The notes beneath the pieces are model-generated. The model had not been told where the DNA came from and made no database searches. It saw only the letters and a list, made by a program, of their open reading frames with translations. From OLB23 sp965230965 (GTDB taxonomy: Bacteria > Patescibacteriota > Microgenomatia > UBA1406 > HO2-37-13b), in assembly GCA_965230965.1 (NCBI GenBank), contig OZ246401.1, positions 310,001 to 374,000 of the forward strand: a DNA stretch of 64,000 nt, written 5' to 3'. Position 1 is the first letter of the stretch. Each line of letters opens with the position of its first letter. The position numbers were made by a program, and so were the translations under genes. Below are positions 1 through 8,779 of the stretch, in pieces.

Positions 1-44
1 TAGTTAATTACGACAAACCAAAAGAATAATAAGATCGCACACAC

Positions 45-2021
45 ATGGAAACTACCGAAAGAAAACGGTTAGATAGTCTTGACGGCTTGCGCGGCATCGC
101 AATTATTCTGGTGCTTCTTAATCACATTGATTCCACTTTTATAACCAACTCCTTTCCACATTTCTTAAAGCCTGTTGTTGCGTCATTTTTTTCAAGCGGA
201 CTTAATGTGGGCGTCGCGTTTCTTTTTATTCTGTCGGGTTATTTAATGGCATTCATTTACCCACAACCAAAAAATAATCTTGCCTTTCTGCAAAAAAGAT
301 ACACGAGGATCTTTCCACTTTTCCTTACTATGACATTTGTTATGTCAATGTATCGAGTCTTTCCTGGATTAGCACCGATAGTGAGAATTGGTATTGTTTT
401 GTTAGCAGCTGTATCAACCCATATTATCTGGGTCTATGGGATAAAGAAAATTAATAAGCCCATATTATCGCGATCTCTTTTTATTGGATTTTTAGGCTTA
501 CAAGTTATAGCGGCTGGCATATATGCACTGATTATCATGCGCCAGCCAGCAATTGTATTTAATCAATTAATCCCTTCATACCTGCGTGAAGGAGCAATAT
601 GGCTTGTCAACGCAACTCTTACGCTTCCGTTTGGCGATTATGTCCCGATGCTCGATGGCGTCTATTGGACGTTAGTTTGCGAAGTTCTTTTTTATTGTCT
701 TTATCCGATTATTTATGTGCCTTTTGTTAATGTAGTATCTAAACAAAAAAGGCCACTGCAGATTTTGTTTCTTCTGAGTCTTCTCCCGCTTTTTGCAGGA
801 CTTACATTAATTTCTGAAAATATAATGCGATTTCATATGTTAAAATTCCCATTTTTTATTTACTTTGCCACTGGCGTAGCACTGGGTCATTTGTCACATA
901 GAAATAGTCCCACACTAAAAAATTTCATCGATTCTGTAGGATTCATTGCTCACCCAATAACACTTTTTGCAATTATTGTCCTAATGCGACTTTCACTTGT
1001 TAGTGCGTCTGGACAACTTTATAACTGGATTGTTATGTTGTGGGCATTCCCACTTACGTTTGTTGTAGCGTCAATATTGCATGAAAAGAATACATTGGGT
1101 CGCTTTTTAAGCTCAAAATATCTTATTTTTCTCGGCACTATCAGTTATTCTATATATCTATCACATACTGGAATTGTTGATACGCTACACATATTATTTC
1201 GTCCAGATAGCCTAGTAAGCAATCTTATATTCCTTACTTTAGCTGTTGGCTTGTCAATTCTCATGGCTACGATTCTCTACCGTCTTCTTGAAAAGCCATA
1301 TTTTATAAAGACAAAAAATGCTGATGCAGAGATCGCACCTTCACACAACCTTACATTTAATCGTCTCTCTCTTCTTTTAATCATATTTATGATGGCTGGG
1401 ATTTTCTTTGCATATCAATCAAGTTTTAATGTACTTTCGTTTGATAAAACACATAATAAAGATGTCATCACTTCGCCAATTTTTGATGCACAAACACAAA
1501 AAATATCTCTAGATCAACAACCAGAAATTCTTATGAAGATAAAAAGCCCAGAAGATAAATTGGGAATAGTAACTGCACATTTAACATATGAATTTATGTC
1601 AGAGAAAAAGAACACATCTGATGAGCCACCACAAGAATTAATATTTCAAATAAAAGAAAGTGGTGCAAAAGAATGGTATGCAACATCAACTTATAAACCA
1701 AATGAAATTGGTGACAGCAAAACACATCCCTTTGGTTTTCCACTGATCGAACAGGCAAAAGATAAAGAGTTTGATGTGCGACTTGCATTAGCAAACACAC
1801 AATCTAAGGAAAATGTATATCTTAATATTGATAACGGAGTTGTTCTCCATTCTGTAAATCAGACGAATAAAAAAGAATTACTTACACATCCTGCAAAGCT
1901 TCTTAATTTATTGCTGCAAAGATTTTCTAATGTCGCAACCAATTCCGAAGCACAGATGGTAGTATTACAGATGGTGCCATTTATAGCATTTCTTATTCTT
2001 TTAAATGTTGGCAAAATATAA
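45..2021 (+). CDS. Acyltransferase family 3 (OafA/YrhL-like) membrane protein
   Basis: The protein (658 aa) opens with the acyltransferase-3 signature RLDSLDGLRG and a conserved His in LLNH (residue 27), followed by about ten membrane helices up to about residue 420. YWTLVCEVLFY near residue 208 is the second conserved family block. This family moves acetyl or other acyl groups onto cell-surface sugars at the membrane. After residue 430 there is an unusual extracytoplasmic domain of about 200 residues, closed by a last helix. This domain is not part of the plain family and I do not recognise it. The gene overlaps the following YfhO gene by 17 bases, so the two are probably co-expressed. A TAAGAT box lies nine bases upstream of the ATG. 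The family call is firm; the substrate is unknown. Confidence 0.85.
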   Translation: METTERKRLDSLDGLRGIAIILVLLNHIDSTFITNSFPHFLKPVVASFFSSGLNVGVAFLFILSGYLMAFIYPQPKNNLAFLQKRYTRIFPLFLTMTFVMSMYRVFPGLAPIVRIGIVLLAAVSTHIIWVYGIKKINKPILSRSLFIGFLGLQVIAAGIYALIIMRQPAIVFNQLIPSYLREGAIWLVNATLTLPFGDYVPMLDGVYWTLVCEVLFYCLYPIIYVPFVNVVSKQKRPLQILFLLSLLPLFAGLTLISENIMRFHMLKFPFFIYFATGVALGHLSHRNSPTLKNFIDSVGFIAHPITLFAIIVLMRLSLVSASGQLYNWIVMLWAFPLTFVVASILHEKNTLGRFLSSKYLIFLGTISYSIYLSHTGIVDTLHILFRPDSLVSNLIFLTLAVGLSILMATILYRLLEKPYFIKTKNADAEIAPSHNLTFNRLSLLLIIFMMAGIFFAYQSSFNVLSFDKTHNKDVITSPIFDAQTQKISLDQQPEILMKIKSPEDKLGIVTAHLTYEFMSEKKNTSDEPPQELIFQIKESGAKEWYATSTYKPNEIGDSKTHPFGFPLIEQAKDKEFDVRLALANTQSKENVYLNIDNGVVLHSVNQTNKKELLTHPAKLLNLLLQRFSNVATNSEAQMVVLQMVPFIAFLILLNVGKI

Positions 2022-4419
2022 AAAGTTCTTACCATATGCATTTCTTTTAGGAATGCTTCTTTTATTTTGTCGCGAAATCTTCACAAAAGGATATATTTTA
2101 GGAGGCTTTGATTTTGAGGTAGGATTTTTATATCCATGGAAAAACATGGAATGGCCCAATGCAGATATTGCAAATGCCGCCTTACATTTTAAGAATCATC
2201 TCGTCTCAGATAGTGTAGGCGTTATTTTACCTATAAAGCTTTATGTAATTGATGCTATTAAACAAGGCACTCTGCCTTTCTGGAATCCATATGTGCTTAA
2301 CGGAACCTCATTGATAGGAAATATTCAAGCTGCTGTTCTGTACCCATTAAATTTTTTGTACTTTGTTACGTCCTATCCAATTGCATACAACCTCTATACA
2401 CTTGCTCAAATTGTTCTCGCATATATTTTTATGTATTTGTTTTTGCAGAAAATTGGTTTTAGAAAAATTATTTCTGTTTTTGGTGCAGTAAGTTTTAGTT
2501 TTTCTGCATACATTATTGTATGGTTAACATTAGCAACAATTGGTCATGCATATATATGGATTCCTTTTGTATTGTGGTGCTTTGAGGAATTTCAAGAAAG
2601 CAAAAAAAATCGCTTCTTTATTGGCATTATTCTTGGCTTAACACTTTCATCTTTTGCTGGACATATACAAACAACATTATTTGTGTATCTCACATATTCA
2701 TTGTGGGTTTTATGCGACATTATGTTTTCCAAGAAGTATAAAACTCTCCAAATATTTTTCTTATCGCTGATTTTTAGTTTTGGTTTATCAGCAATTGCAT
2801 TATTACCGGCATATGAAGCGTATATGCAAAGTGTTCGCGGATCAGTGACACCAGTATCATTTTATAGATCAGAAGCACTAGCATTCACATCATACATTCA
2901 GGCAATATTCCCCGATTTTTTTGGACATCCTGTAACCCGAAATTGGTGGGGAAAGATTAACTATGCTGAATCAGCAATTTATTTTGGTACGATACCATTT
3001 TTATTATTTCTGTATGGCTTGGTGAATTTTCAGAAAAAAAATCGCATCTATGTTTCGGCCTTTGTCATTACGCTAACTGCGTTTATTCTTTCTACTGAAA
3101 ATTCTATTTCTTATGTGCTCTATCTTTTAAAAATTCCAATTATTTCATCGAGCACATTTGCGCGCTTCTCATCAATCTATATTTTTGGCGCGCTTATTCT
3201 CAGCTGCTTTGGACTCACAACATTATTACAAGATCTTCAAGCAAAAAATTATAAAAAAAATCTCCACTTCTTTGGCGCAACAATAACAATTCTTGGCATC
3301 TACTGGCTTCTTATTATTACCCATATGGTGCCGACATTATTTAAAGAGAATATATCGATTATTTTGCGCAACAGTATTTTGCCAAGTGGTTTTATTGTGG
3401 CCCTCACTATGACTATTTTTGCCGGCCATGTAATCTATAAACAACACAAAGAAAGAAAACTTCAACCACAACTCCTCATGGGAATTGCGATTCTCCTATT
3501 AACGAGCATTGAGCTTCTTCGCTTTGGTAATAAATACACACCATTTTCACCAAAAGAATTTTTCTATCCTGAGCATCCGGTCATAAAAGAATTGCACAAG
3601 ATAACATTGAATGATGGTTTACGCTATTTTGATTATTTACCAACAAACGCAAATGTACGATTTCAAATTCCTGCTGCTGGGGGTAATGATCCACTCTATA
3701 ACCAATATGTAGGAGAGCTTGCAATGCAAGGCAATATATTGGGATCTGTTCCAACAGATCGTGGCTCAATGCAATTTCCTGATGGACCAAATAAACAAAA
3801 AATTCTCAATCTTTTCTCTGTGGCATATTATCCAGACCGAGAAAATAATTTCAGAAACAGTTGGGTCGATAAAAATGGTGGAAAGCAAAAATTGTTTGAT
3901 GAAAATTTTGAATTAGTGTGGGAAGAAAATTTATATCAGATTTATAAATATAGAAACGCATTGCCCAGGGCATATCTTGTTTATGATGTCATTCGTGAAG
4001 ATGAAAAAGATAAGATATTTAAAGGTGTAACATCTGATGAGTTCATTGCTTCGCGATCAGCATATATTTCATTTGCTGGCGAAGGACAACAAGCATCGGG
4101 TAGTGGCAAGGTAACAAACAAAAAAATCAGTCCTCAAGAAATGGACTTCTCTGTTATTTCTGATGAAAAAGCACTTCTTGTTCTCACGGATACATATTAT
4201 CCAGGGTGGAAGGCGTTAATAAATGGAAAAGAAGTAGAAATCTTGCGCACAAATTGGGGTTTCAGAGGGGTATATGTGCCAGGTGGTGATTCAGAAGTAC
4301 GATTTGTGTACAATCCAAATTCGATTAGATATGGAGCTTTATTATCAATAATTTCAATCGCTTTGCTGGCTCTGTATTCCTTACTAAAAACTAGGAAAAC
4401 ACTCACTAAGCCTTTTTAA
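2005..4419 (+). CDS. YfhO family polytopic membrane protein
   Basis: This 804-residue protein has about a dozen membrane helices and the YfhO-family hallmarks: an early luminal block with PFWNPYVLNG and IGNIQAAVLYPLNFLY, and a C-terminal soluble domain with DTYYPGWKALINGKEVEI. YfhO proteins are GT-C-fold relatives thought to glycosylate envelope polymers with lipid-linked sugar donors. The start lies inside the end of the acyltransferase gene (17-base overlap), which suggests translational coupling and a shared role in modifying a surface glycan. There is no ribosome-binding site of note. The family assignment is secure; the donor and acceptor are not known. Confidence 0.85.
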   Translation: MLAKYKKFLPYAFLLGMLLLFCREIFTKGYILGGFDFEVGFLYPWKNMEWPNADIANAALHFKNHLVSDSVGVILPIKLYVIDAIKQGTLPFWNPYVLNGTSLIGNIQAAVLYPLNFLYFVTSYPIAYNLYTLAQIVLAYIFMYLFLQKIGFRKIISVFGAVSFSFSAYIIVWLTLATIGHAYIWIPFVLWCFEEFQESKKNRFFIGIILGLTLSSFAGHIQTTLFVYLTYSLWVLCDIMFSKKYKTLQIFFLSLIFSFGLSAIALLPAYEAYMQSVRGSVTPVSFYRSEALAFTSYIQAIFPDFFGHPVTRNWWGKINYAESAIYFGTIPFLLFLYGLVNFQKKNRIYVSAFVITLTAFILSTENSISYVLYLLKIPIISSSTFARFSSIYIFGALILSCFGLTTLLQDLQAKNYKKNLHFFGATITILGIYWLLIITHMVPTLFKENISIILRNSILPSGFIVALTMTIFAGHVIYKQHKERKLQPQLLMGIAILLLTSIELLRFGNKYTPFSPKEFFYPEHPVIKELHKITLNDGLRYFDYLPTNANVRFQIPAAGGNDPLYNQYVGELAMQGNILGSVPTDRGSMQFPDGPNKQKILNLFSVAYYPDRENNFRNSWVDKNGGKQKLFDENFELVWEENLYQIYKYRNALPRAYLVYDVIREDEKDKIFKGVTSDEFIASRSAYISFAGEGQQASGSGKVTNKKISPQEMDFSVISDEKALLVLTDTYYPGWKALINGKEVEILRTNWGFRGVYVPGGDSEVRFVYNPNSIRYGALLSIISIALLALYSLLKTRKTLTKPF

Positions 4420-4428
4420 GCTACTATG

Positions 4429-4437
4429 TGTTATACT
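4429..4437 (+). promoter_or_regulatory. Extended -10 promoter of the RRM protein gene
   Basis: TGTTATACT is an extended -10 element (TG, one base, TATACT at 4432-4437). It lies about 90 bases before the ATG at 4525, so this gene should have a real leader of about 80 bases, unlike most genes here. No clear -35 box is visible. Confidence 0.5.
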
Positions 4438-4452
4438 TACTACAGTCTCCCC

Positions 4453-4477
4453 CTTTATATTCTTCAACTATATAAAG
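4453..4477 (+). promoter_or_regulatory. Hairpin in the 5' leader of the RRM gene
   Basis: CTTTATAT (4453-4460) and ATATAAAG (4470-4477) form a perfect 8-bp AU-rich stem with a 9-base loop. It sits in the predicted leader, upstream of the AGTAGGTGA ribosome-binding site. An AU-rich stem could act as a temperature-sensitive element, as in cold-shock genes; that role is inference. Confidence 0.4.
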
Positions 4478-4524
4478 CCTCAGAGAGGTTATTCATTACC
4501 CATATAGAAAGTAGGTGAATACAC

Positions 4525-4848
4525 ATGGACACAAACAATGACACAAAAAACAAACTTTTCATTGGAGGTATTCCTTGGTCTTTGACCAATGAAGCTCTTA
4601 AAGAACTTTTTGCTGAATTCGGCGAAATTACTGAAGCTATTATCATTACTGATAGAGATACAGGACGTTCAAAAGGATTTGGTTTCGTAACATTCGTCAA
4701 TGAAGCTGATGCTCAAAAAGCATTAGAAATGGACGGAAGAGAAATCGAAGGAAGAAACATAATGGTTAATCTTGCAAAACCACGCGAGAATAAAGACGGT
4801 TTCAGAAGAGATAATAATCGATTTGGTGGAAACCGAAAGAATTATTAA
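4525..4848 (+). CDS. RNA-binding protein with one RRM domain
   Basis: This 107-residue protein is a single RNA recognition motif. RNP2 is LFIGGI near residue 12 and RNP1 is KGFGFVTF near residue 52. A short Arg/Asn/Gly-rich tail follows. Such small bacterial RRM proteins resemble the cyanobacterial Rbp family and bind single-stranded RNA, often under cold or stress. The start is supported by AGTAGGTGA about seven bases upstream. It stands alone between a YfhO gene and a convergent membrane-protein gene, with its own extended -10 promoter, a leader with a hairpin and a second stem after the stop codon. Everything about it suggests independent post-transcriptional control. Confidence 0.9.
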   Translation: MDTNNDTKNKLFIGGIPWSLTNEALKELFAEFGEITEAIIITDRDTGRSKGFGFVTFVNEADAQKALEMDGREIEGRNIMVNLAKPRENKDGFRRDNNRFGGNRKNY

Positions 4849-4870
4849 TACTTGATACTGTAGGGATTTG

Positions 4871-4909
4871 TGCAGCATGAGTTCGGATACATTTCGGGTA
4901 AATGCTGCA
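4871..4909. terminator. Stem-loop after the RRM gene
   Basis: TGCAGCAT (4871-4878) and ATGCTGCA (4902-4909) are perfect inverted repeats separated by 23 bases. The feature lies 22 bases after the RRM stop codon and before the convergent gene that ends at 4979. There is no clean U tract, so it may be a processing or stability element rather than an intrinsic terminator. Confidence 0.4.
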
Positions 4910-4978
4910 TTAATTCAATTAAACACAAAAACACCACCAACATTATTCTTTATAATTGAATAATATTGCCTCTCCAAT

Positions 4979-5371
4979 TTATGCGATGAGTCTGTGATCC
5001 ACAAATTGTTTTACCACATACTGTGCAACGCTTATACCAACACCAACCAAAATAGCTACCCAAAAAGATTTAATACCTACACCAACCGAATTTTGTAACA
5101 AAGTATGTGCTAATAGATATAAAGACACAACATTTACAAAAAGTTCGGCAACAATATATTTTTCAGCACTTAACTTCACCTTAAAATCGTATACCAATAT
5201 ATCTAACATCGTAATGGCAAGAGTAAGTCCAAATGCGGTAGTTAAAATAGCTTGCCAATAACCAATTTGTCCTCTTCCAAAGACAAAAAGTGCTGGAAAA
5301 AAATAATTTGATAGCCATAAAACCAATGTCGTAACAAGAGAATATGCTATTAGTTTTTTTGTATAGTTCAT
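4979..5371 (-). CDS. Small four-helix membrane protein, unknown function
   Basis: I do not recognise this 130-residue protein. It has four hydrophobic segments (about residues 8-28, 38-58, 70-92 and 102-120), short loops and no obvious catalytic motif. The start is well supported by the purine-rich GGAAGGGGG about eight bases upstream, one of the few clear Shine-Dalgarno-like sites here. It converges on the RRM gene and diverges from the VOC gene. Size and layout recall holin-like or DUF small membrane proteins, but I see no signature that would decide. Confidence 0.7.
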   Translation of the reverse strand: MNYTKKLIAYSLVTTLVLWLSNYFFPALFVFGRGQIGYWQAILTTAFGLTLAITMLDILVYDFKVKLSAEKYIVAELFVNVVSLYLLAHTLLQNSVGVGIKSFWVAILVGVGISVAQYVVKQFVDHRLIA

Positions 5372-5471
5372 ATAAATACCCCCTTCCTAACAAAATCGTA
5401 CAATATTTTCATTTTTTAGACAACTCAAGCTTTCTCATACTTTATAACTAGGATTCTGTATAATAATAGAT

Positions 5472-5828
5472 ATGCTAAATTTAAACTCAATCATGGTGGG
5501 AACCATGCAAACCCAAGTTATGGCCGATTTTTACGAAAAGGTTTTTCAAAAACCTGCTGATATGCAAGAAGATAAGTACTGGGGATGGTCAGTAGGCAGT
5601 TGTTTTATTACAATTGGTGAACATTCAGAAACTACAGGAATGGCAAAAGAACCTGCGCGCATAATGTTTAACTTTGAAACGAATGAAGTGAAAGACGAGT
5701 TTGAGCGCATAAAAGCACTTGGTGCCACTGTCGTAAAAGAACCTTATGAAATGAGCGGCGCATGGATTGCTACTTTAGCAGATCCTGACGGCAACTACTT
5801 TCAGCTCATGACACCTTGGAAAGATTAA
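5472..5828 (+). CDS. VOC family (glyoxalase/bleomycin-resistance fold) protein
   Basis: This 118-residue protein has the paired beta-alpha-beta-beta-beta layout of the VOC superfamily. It ends in the typical LADPDGNYFQLMTP block and carries VKDEFERIKALGATVVKEP in the second half. VOC proteins bind a divalent metal and include dioxygenases, isomerases and antibiotic-binding proteins; the reaction here cannot be read from sequence. A perfect TATAAT (5459-5464) ends seven bases before the ATG, which predicts a leaderless transcript. The gene converges on the helicase gene with a 9-base gap and no visible terminator. Confidence 0.85.
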   Translation: MLNLNSIMVGTMQTQVMADFYEKVFQKPADMQEDKYWGWSVGSCFITIGEHSETTGMAKEPARIMFNFETNEVKDEFERIKALGATVVKEPYEMSGAWIATLADPDGNYFQLMTPWKD

Positions 5829-5837
5829 ACATCTTTA

Positions 5838-7046
5838 TCAATCCATGAAGGTTAACGCGAAGCCAGTTTTATTTGCGCGTCCTGTTCTTCCGATTCTATG
5901 CACATAATCCTCGTAGGATTGTGGAAGATCATAGTTAATAACGTGCGAAACGTTGTCTATGTCCAAGCCTCTTGAAGCGACGTCTGTTGCCAAAAGAATT
6001 TGAATACGATTTTGCTTAAACATATCCAGAGCTTTTTGACGCTGCGCTTGTGATTTATTACCGTGAATAGCGGCTGTTTTAAAACCTCTATCAATAAGAA
6101 TCTTCTCAAGTTTATTCATGCCGTGTTTTGTACGACCGAATAAAAGTACTTTTTTAAAGTCATCTTTAATAAGAAGATCGTGCAATACATCAATTTTATT
6201 GCGACCATTCAGCTTTATAACGTCCTGATGAACATTGGCAGAAGTAGCACTCGATGTTTTTAGGGAAACAGTTACCGGATCCTTCAAAAATGCTGAACTG
6301 ATTTCTCGAATGCTATCTGGCATTGTTGCTGAGAAAAAGAGCGAATGACGTTCTTGCGGGAGCTTTGCAATAATATATTTCATTGCATGGATGAATCCCA
6401 TATCGAACATCTGATCAACTTCGTCAAGGACAACTGAGCGGTAGTCAGAAAGACGAAGAACGCCGCGCTTTTCAAGGTCGATAATACGGCCCGGCGTACC
6501 AATCACGAAATGATGGATGCGGCGGACACGATCAACCTGTGCCTTAATATTGACGCCGCCAATGCAGAGCACCGAGGTTTGATTCATTTGAGCAGCGAAA
6601 AGTCGGTGCTCCTCTTGAATTTGAACCGCCAACTCGCGGGTTGGCGCAATAATTAAGACTTTTTGTCTGTTGTCGCGGCTGATTTTATCAATTAATGGAA
6701 TAAGAAAAGCCGCAGTTTTACCTGTTCCGGTGTGTGCTAGACCAATAACATCTTTGCCTTGCAATAAATGAGGGATTATTTGATCTTGAATAGGCGTGGG
6801 CGTTACGTAGCCGCGCGCTGCAATATTGCGCTTAATCTGATCAGCAACTGCAAAATCTGCCCACACATGTTGTGGTTGATACGCTTCGTCTTGCTTTTGT
6901 TCTTCCGCCTTCTTAATAAACATTGACGGTTGGAAGTTTTTTTGTTCTCGCGTCATCATAGGACGGCGAGCTCTAAAATTACCTTCGCGATTTCCGCCAC
7001 TACTAGATCGATTTCGCCCAGCAAAGGGCCTGTTTGAGTTATGCAT
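5838..7046 (-). CDS. DEAD-box-type ATP-dependent RNA helicase (DEVD variant)
   Basis: All superfamily 2 helicase motifs are present in order: a Q motif near residue 84, motif I AHTGTGKT (104-111), Ia PTRELA, Ib TPGR, motif II DEVD (208-211), III SAT (239-241), V ATDVASRGLDI and VI HRIGRTGR. Motif II reads DEVD in place of DEAD; the change is conservative because the magnesium- and ATP-contacting acidic residues remain. The N-terminal 30 residues are rich in Arg, Gly and Ser. The protein (402 aa) stops just after motif VI with no C-terminal RNA-binding domain. It probably remodels rRNA or mRNA. A promoter about 75 bases upstream gives it a long leader, as in cold-induced helicase genes. Confidence 0.93.
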   Translation of the reverse strand: MHNSNRPFAGRNRSSSGGNREGNFRARRPMMTREQKNFQPSMFIKKAEEQKQDEAYQPQHVWADFAVADQIKRNIAARGYVTPTPIQDQIIPHLLQGKDVIGLAHTGTGKTAAFLIPLIDKISRDNRQKVLIIAPTRELAVQIQEEHRLFAAQMNQTSVLCIGGVNIKAQVDRVRRIHHFVIGTPGRIIDLEKRGVLRLSDYRSVVLDEVDQMFDMGFIHAMKYIIAKLPQERHSLFFSATMPDSIREISSAFLKDPVTVSLKTSSATSANVHQDVIKLNGRNKIDVLHDLLIKDDFKKVLLFGRTKHGMNKLEKILIDRGFKTAAIHGNKSQAQRQKALDMFKQNRIQILLATDVASRGLDIDNVSHVINYDLPQSYEDYVHRIGRTGRANKTGFALTFMD

Positions 7047-7118
7047 AATTTAAAAAAGGTGAGAGACAAACTAAAGCAGGTATGAAGTGCAGTGAATGTA
7101 TCTCGATTAACTAGTAAC

Positions 7119-7147
7119 ATTATACAGCAAACTATTACAATACACAA
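7119..7147 (-). promoter_or_regulatory. Promoter of the helicase gene
   Basis: On the minus strand TTGTGT (7147-7142) and TATAAT (7124-7119) are separated by 17 bases. Transcription would start near 7112, giving the helicase mRNA a leader of about 65 bases, which holds no strong ribosome-binding site. Confidence 0.55.
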
Positions 7148-7171
7148 CTAAACTATAGGATGCGAACTTCT

Positions 7172-7201
7172 TTGACATTCGTTGGGTGACTTACATAATA
7201 T
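7172..7201 (+). promoter_or_regulatory. Consensus promoter pointing toward pyrE antisense
   Basis: TTGACA (7172-7177), an 18-base spacer and TAATAT (7196-7201) form a near-consensus promoter on the plus strand. No plus-strand gene follows; transcription would run into the 3' end of pyrE in antisense. The -10 box lies inside the inverted repeat at 7191-7210. Confidence 0.35.
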
Positions 7202-7210
7202 ATGATGTAA
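7191..7210. repeat. Inverted repeat in the helicase-pyrE gap
   Basis: TTACAT (7191-7196) and ATGTAA (7205-7210) flank eight bases. The arms can extend outward to GTG/CAC with a two-base bulge. It could be an operator over the plus-strand -10 box, or a weak stem after pyrE. The rest of the 225-base gap holds the helicase promoter and a short direct repeat AAATCAGCT near the pyrE stop. Confidence 0.35.
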
Positions 7211-7271
7211 CACCTGTGAGAGCATACAAAATCTCTTGAGCCCATAATATCTTGAAAATCAGCTTGTGAAA

Positions 7272-7988
7272 TCAGCTATTTAAATAGTTCATTATTGTCG
7301 TGTAGCGCTCTTCATCAATATGGCCGACACGATGATAGTAGTTGAGTAGCTGTTTGAGAGTAAATACTGAGCGTAATTCAACACCAATGGCTGCTAAATC
7401 AGCTTTCCCACCTTGTTCTCTATCCATTAAAACCGTTAAATCGCTGATTTCCAGCCCTGCCGAACGAATTGCTTCAACAGTCTCTATTTTTGTGTGTCCA
7501 TGCGTAATCAGATCGTCAATAATGCGCACAGGACCCTTTATATCTTTATGTTCTGGATCGAGCACAATTTTTCGTGTTTCTTCGTTTTCCTCTTTTGCAA
7601 GAATTTGTACATGTGGAATGCCAGTGGCTTTAGAATAAGCTAGTCCAATTGGTTCGCCGGCTTTTGGAATACCCACGCAAAATGCTGGCCTATTTGTTTC
7701 TGGAATCTCGGCCATCGCCAGTGCAATCTGGTCTAATAGTGTGTCTGGCAGATTGCGCAAATTAACATAAATTGGTGAAAGCGGAGCATCAGGATCAATG
7801 TCATGAACTTTTATTGCAAATTCGCCTTCTTGAGCAAAATCAATGGGACTTGTGTCTCTTTCAATTTGTGTGAATGTCCAATTTCCTGGCTCGCCGCTGC
7901 GGCGGCGAACTTTTGCATGTGTCTTTGTTGTTAAAAGTAAATCTGCAAGTTTTTCTTGCGCTTCTGTAAGTCCTTCAGGATGTTCCAT
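7272..7988 (-). CDS. pyrE: Orotate phosphoribosyltransferase
   Basis: The 238-residue protein carries the PRPP-binding loop of class I phosphoribosyltransferases, VRIIDDLITHGHTK, where acidic residues bind the ribose hydroxyls. It is followed by LTVLMDREQGG, the usual orotate-PRTase block. It makes OMP from orotate and PRPP, the fifth step of de novo UMP synthesis. It lies 14 bases after pyrF on the same strand, so the two last steps of the pathway form one operon. The N-terminal 60 residues are longer and more divergent than in the short bacterial PyrE. No other pyrimidine genes are in the window. Confidence 0.85.
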   Translation of the reverse strand: MEHPEGLTEAQEKLADLLLTTKTHAKVRRRSGEPGNWTFTQIERDTSPIDFAQEGEFAIKVHDIDPDAPLSPIYVNLRNLPDTLLDQIALAMAEIPETNRPAFCVGIPKAGEPIGLAYSKATGIPHVQILAKEENEETRKIVLDPEHKDIKGPVRIIDDLITHGHTKIETVEAIRSAGLEISDLTVLMDREQGGKADLAAIGVELRSVFTLKQLLNYYHRVGHIDEERYTTIMNYLNS

Positions 7989-8002
7989 AAATCAATAAAA
8001 AC

Positions 8003-8725
8003 TTAATAACCTAATGCACGGGTAAGTTCTTCAGCAGCTGTACGCATATCTTCGGCGGCATATATACCACGCCCAACAATCGCATGCCAATTATTACCCG
8101 CAACTTTATCCATATCTGCAATACTGCCTCCTTGTGCGACAAAGCCCGGCGAATATAACGAATATGTACCCTCGCCGACCAACCCATCAAGGAGTTTCTT
8201 GTATTTCTCGACAAAGTCGAGCTTTGTTCCCGGCACGACAAAATCTTTGACGCCCGCTTGCGCGGCCATCTCAAAAACCCGTGCCGGGCCATCGTCATGA
8301 ATAATGCCGCCCTCGCTCCATAAAAATTCTGGATGCGTCATATGAGCTCCAACCATAACATTTACTCCCTTGTCTTGGAGCTCCTTTATCCATTGGCGTA
8401 CCGTTGCCGCGCCAGCAAACGGAAAAAGTATTGCCGAGTCAACCTGTGCATCCTTGCAGATCGTGGCAAAAATCTTGCCCATATCGGGAATATCATTTCC
8501 AGCTTTTTGATAGTCAAAAATGACAGGTAGTTCAGTTCTTTCTTTGATTGTCGCAACAGTCTTTGCTAACGTTTCTGTCAAACCAAGTTGCATACCAACT
8601 TTATAACCACCTATTCCTTTTACATCTTTGGTTTCATCAACAAGCTTTTTGAGCTGATCGAGAGAGATTTCTGTGGAGATAATAATACTTTTGTCGTAAG
8701 GAATTTTTCCATCAACATTAGCCAT
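8003..8725 (-). CDS. pyrF: Orotidine 5'-phosphate decarboxylase
   Basis: This 240-residue TIM-barrel protein has the decarboxylase active-site block PVIFDYQKAGNDIPDMG, matching the family Asp-x-Lys-x-x-x-Asp charge network. Near the end HAIVGRGIYAAED is the phosphate-binding Gly-Arg loop. The spacing resembles the archaeal-type OMPDC group rather than the E. coli type. It decarboxylates OMP to UMP. It is the first gene of the pyrF-pyrE operon. A minus-strand TATAAT (8739-8734) ends eight bases before the ATG, so the mRNA should be nearly leaderless. Confidence 0.88.
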   Translation of the reverse strand: MANVDGKIPYDKSIIISTEISLDQLKKLVDETKDVKGIGGYKVGMQLGLTETLAKTVATIKERTELPVIFDYQKAGNDIPDMGKIFATICKDAQVDSAILFPFAGAATVRQWIKELQDKGVNVMVGAHMTHPEFLWSEGGIIHDDGPARVFEMAAQAGVKDFVVPGTKLDFVEKYKKLLDGLVGEGTYSLYSPGFVAQGGSIADMDKVAGNNWHAIVGRGIYAAEDMRTAAEELTRALGY

Positions 8726-8733
8726 ATTTCTGT

Positions 8734-8767
8734 ATTATATAGGTTTTTATACTAAAAATGCTATAAT
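8734..8767. promoter_or_regulatory. Back-to-back -10 boxes between pyrF and the amidohydrolase gene
   Basis: A minus-strand TATAAT (8739-8734) serves pyrF and a plus-strand TATAAT (8762-8767) serves the gene at 8780. The whole intergenic space is 54 bases, so the upstream promoter regions of the two genes overlap. Confidence 0.55.
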
Positions 8768-8779
8768 TTCTGCCTCACC

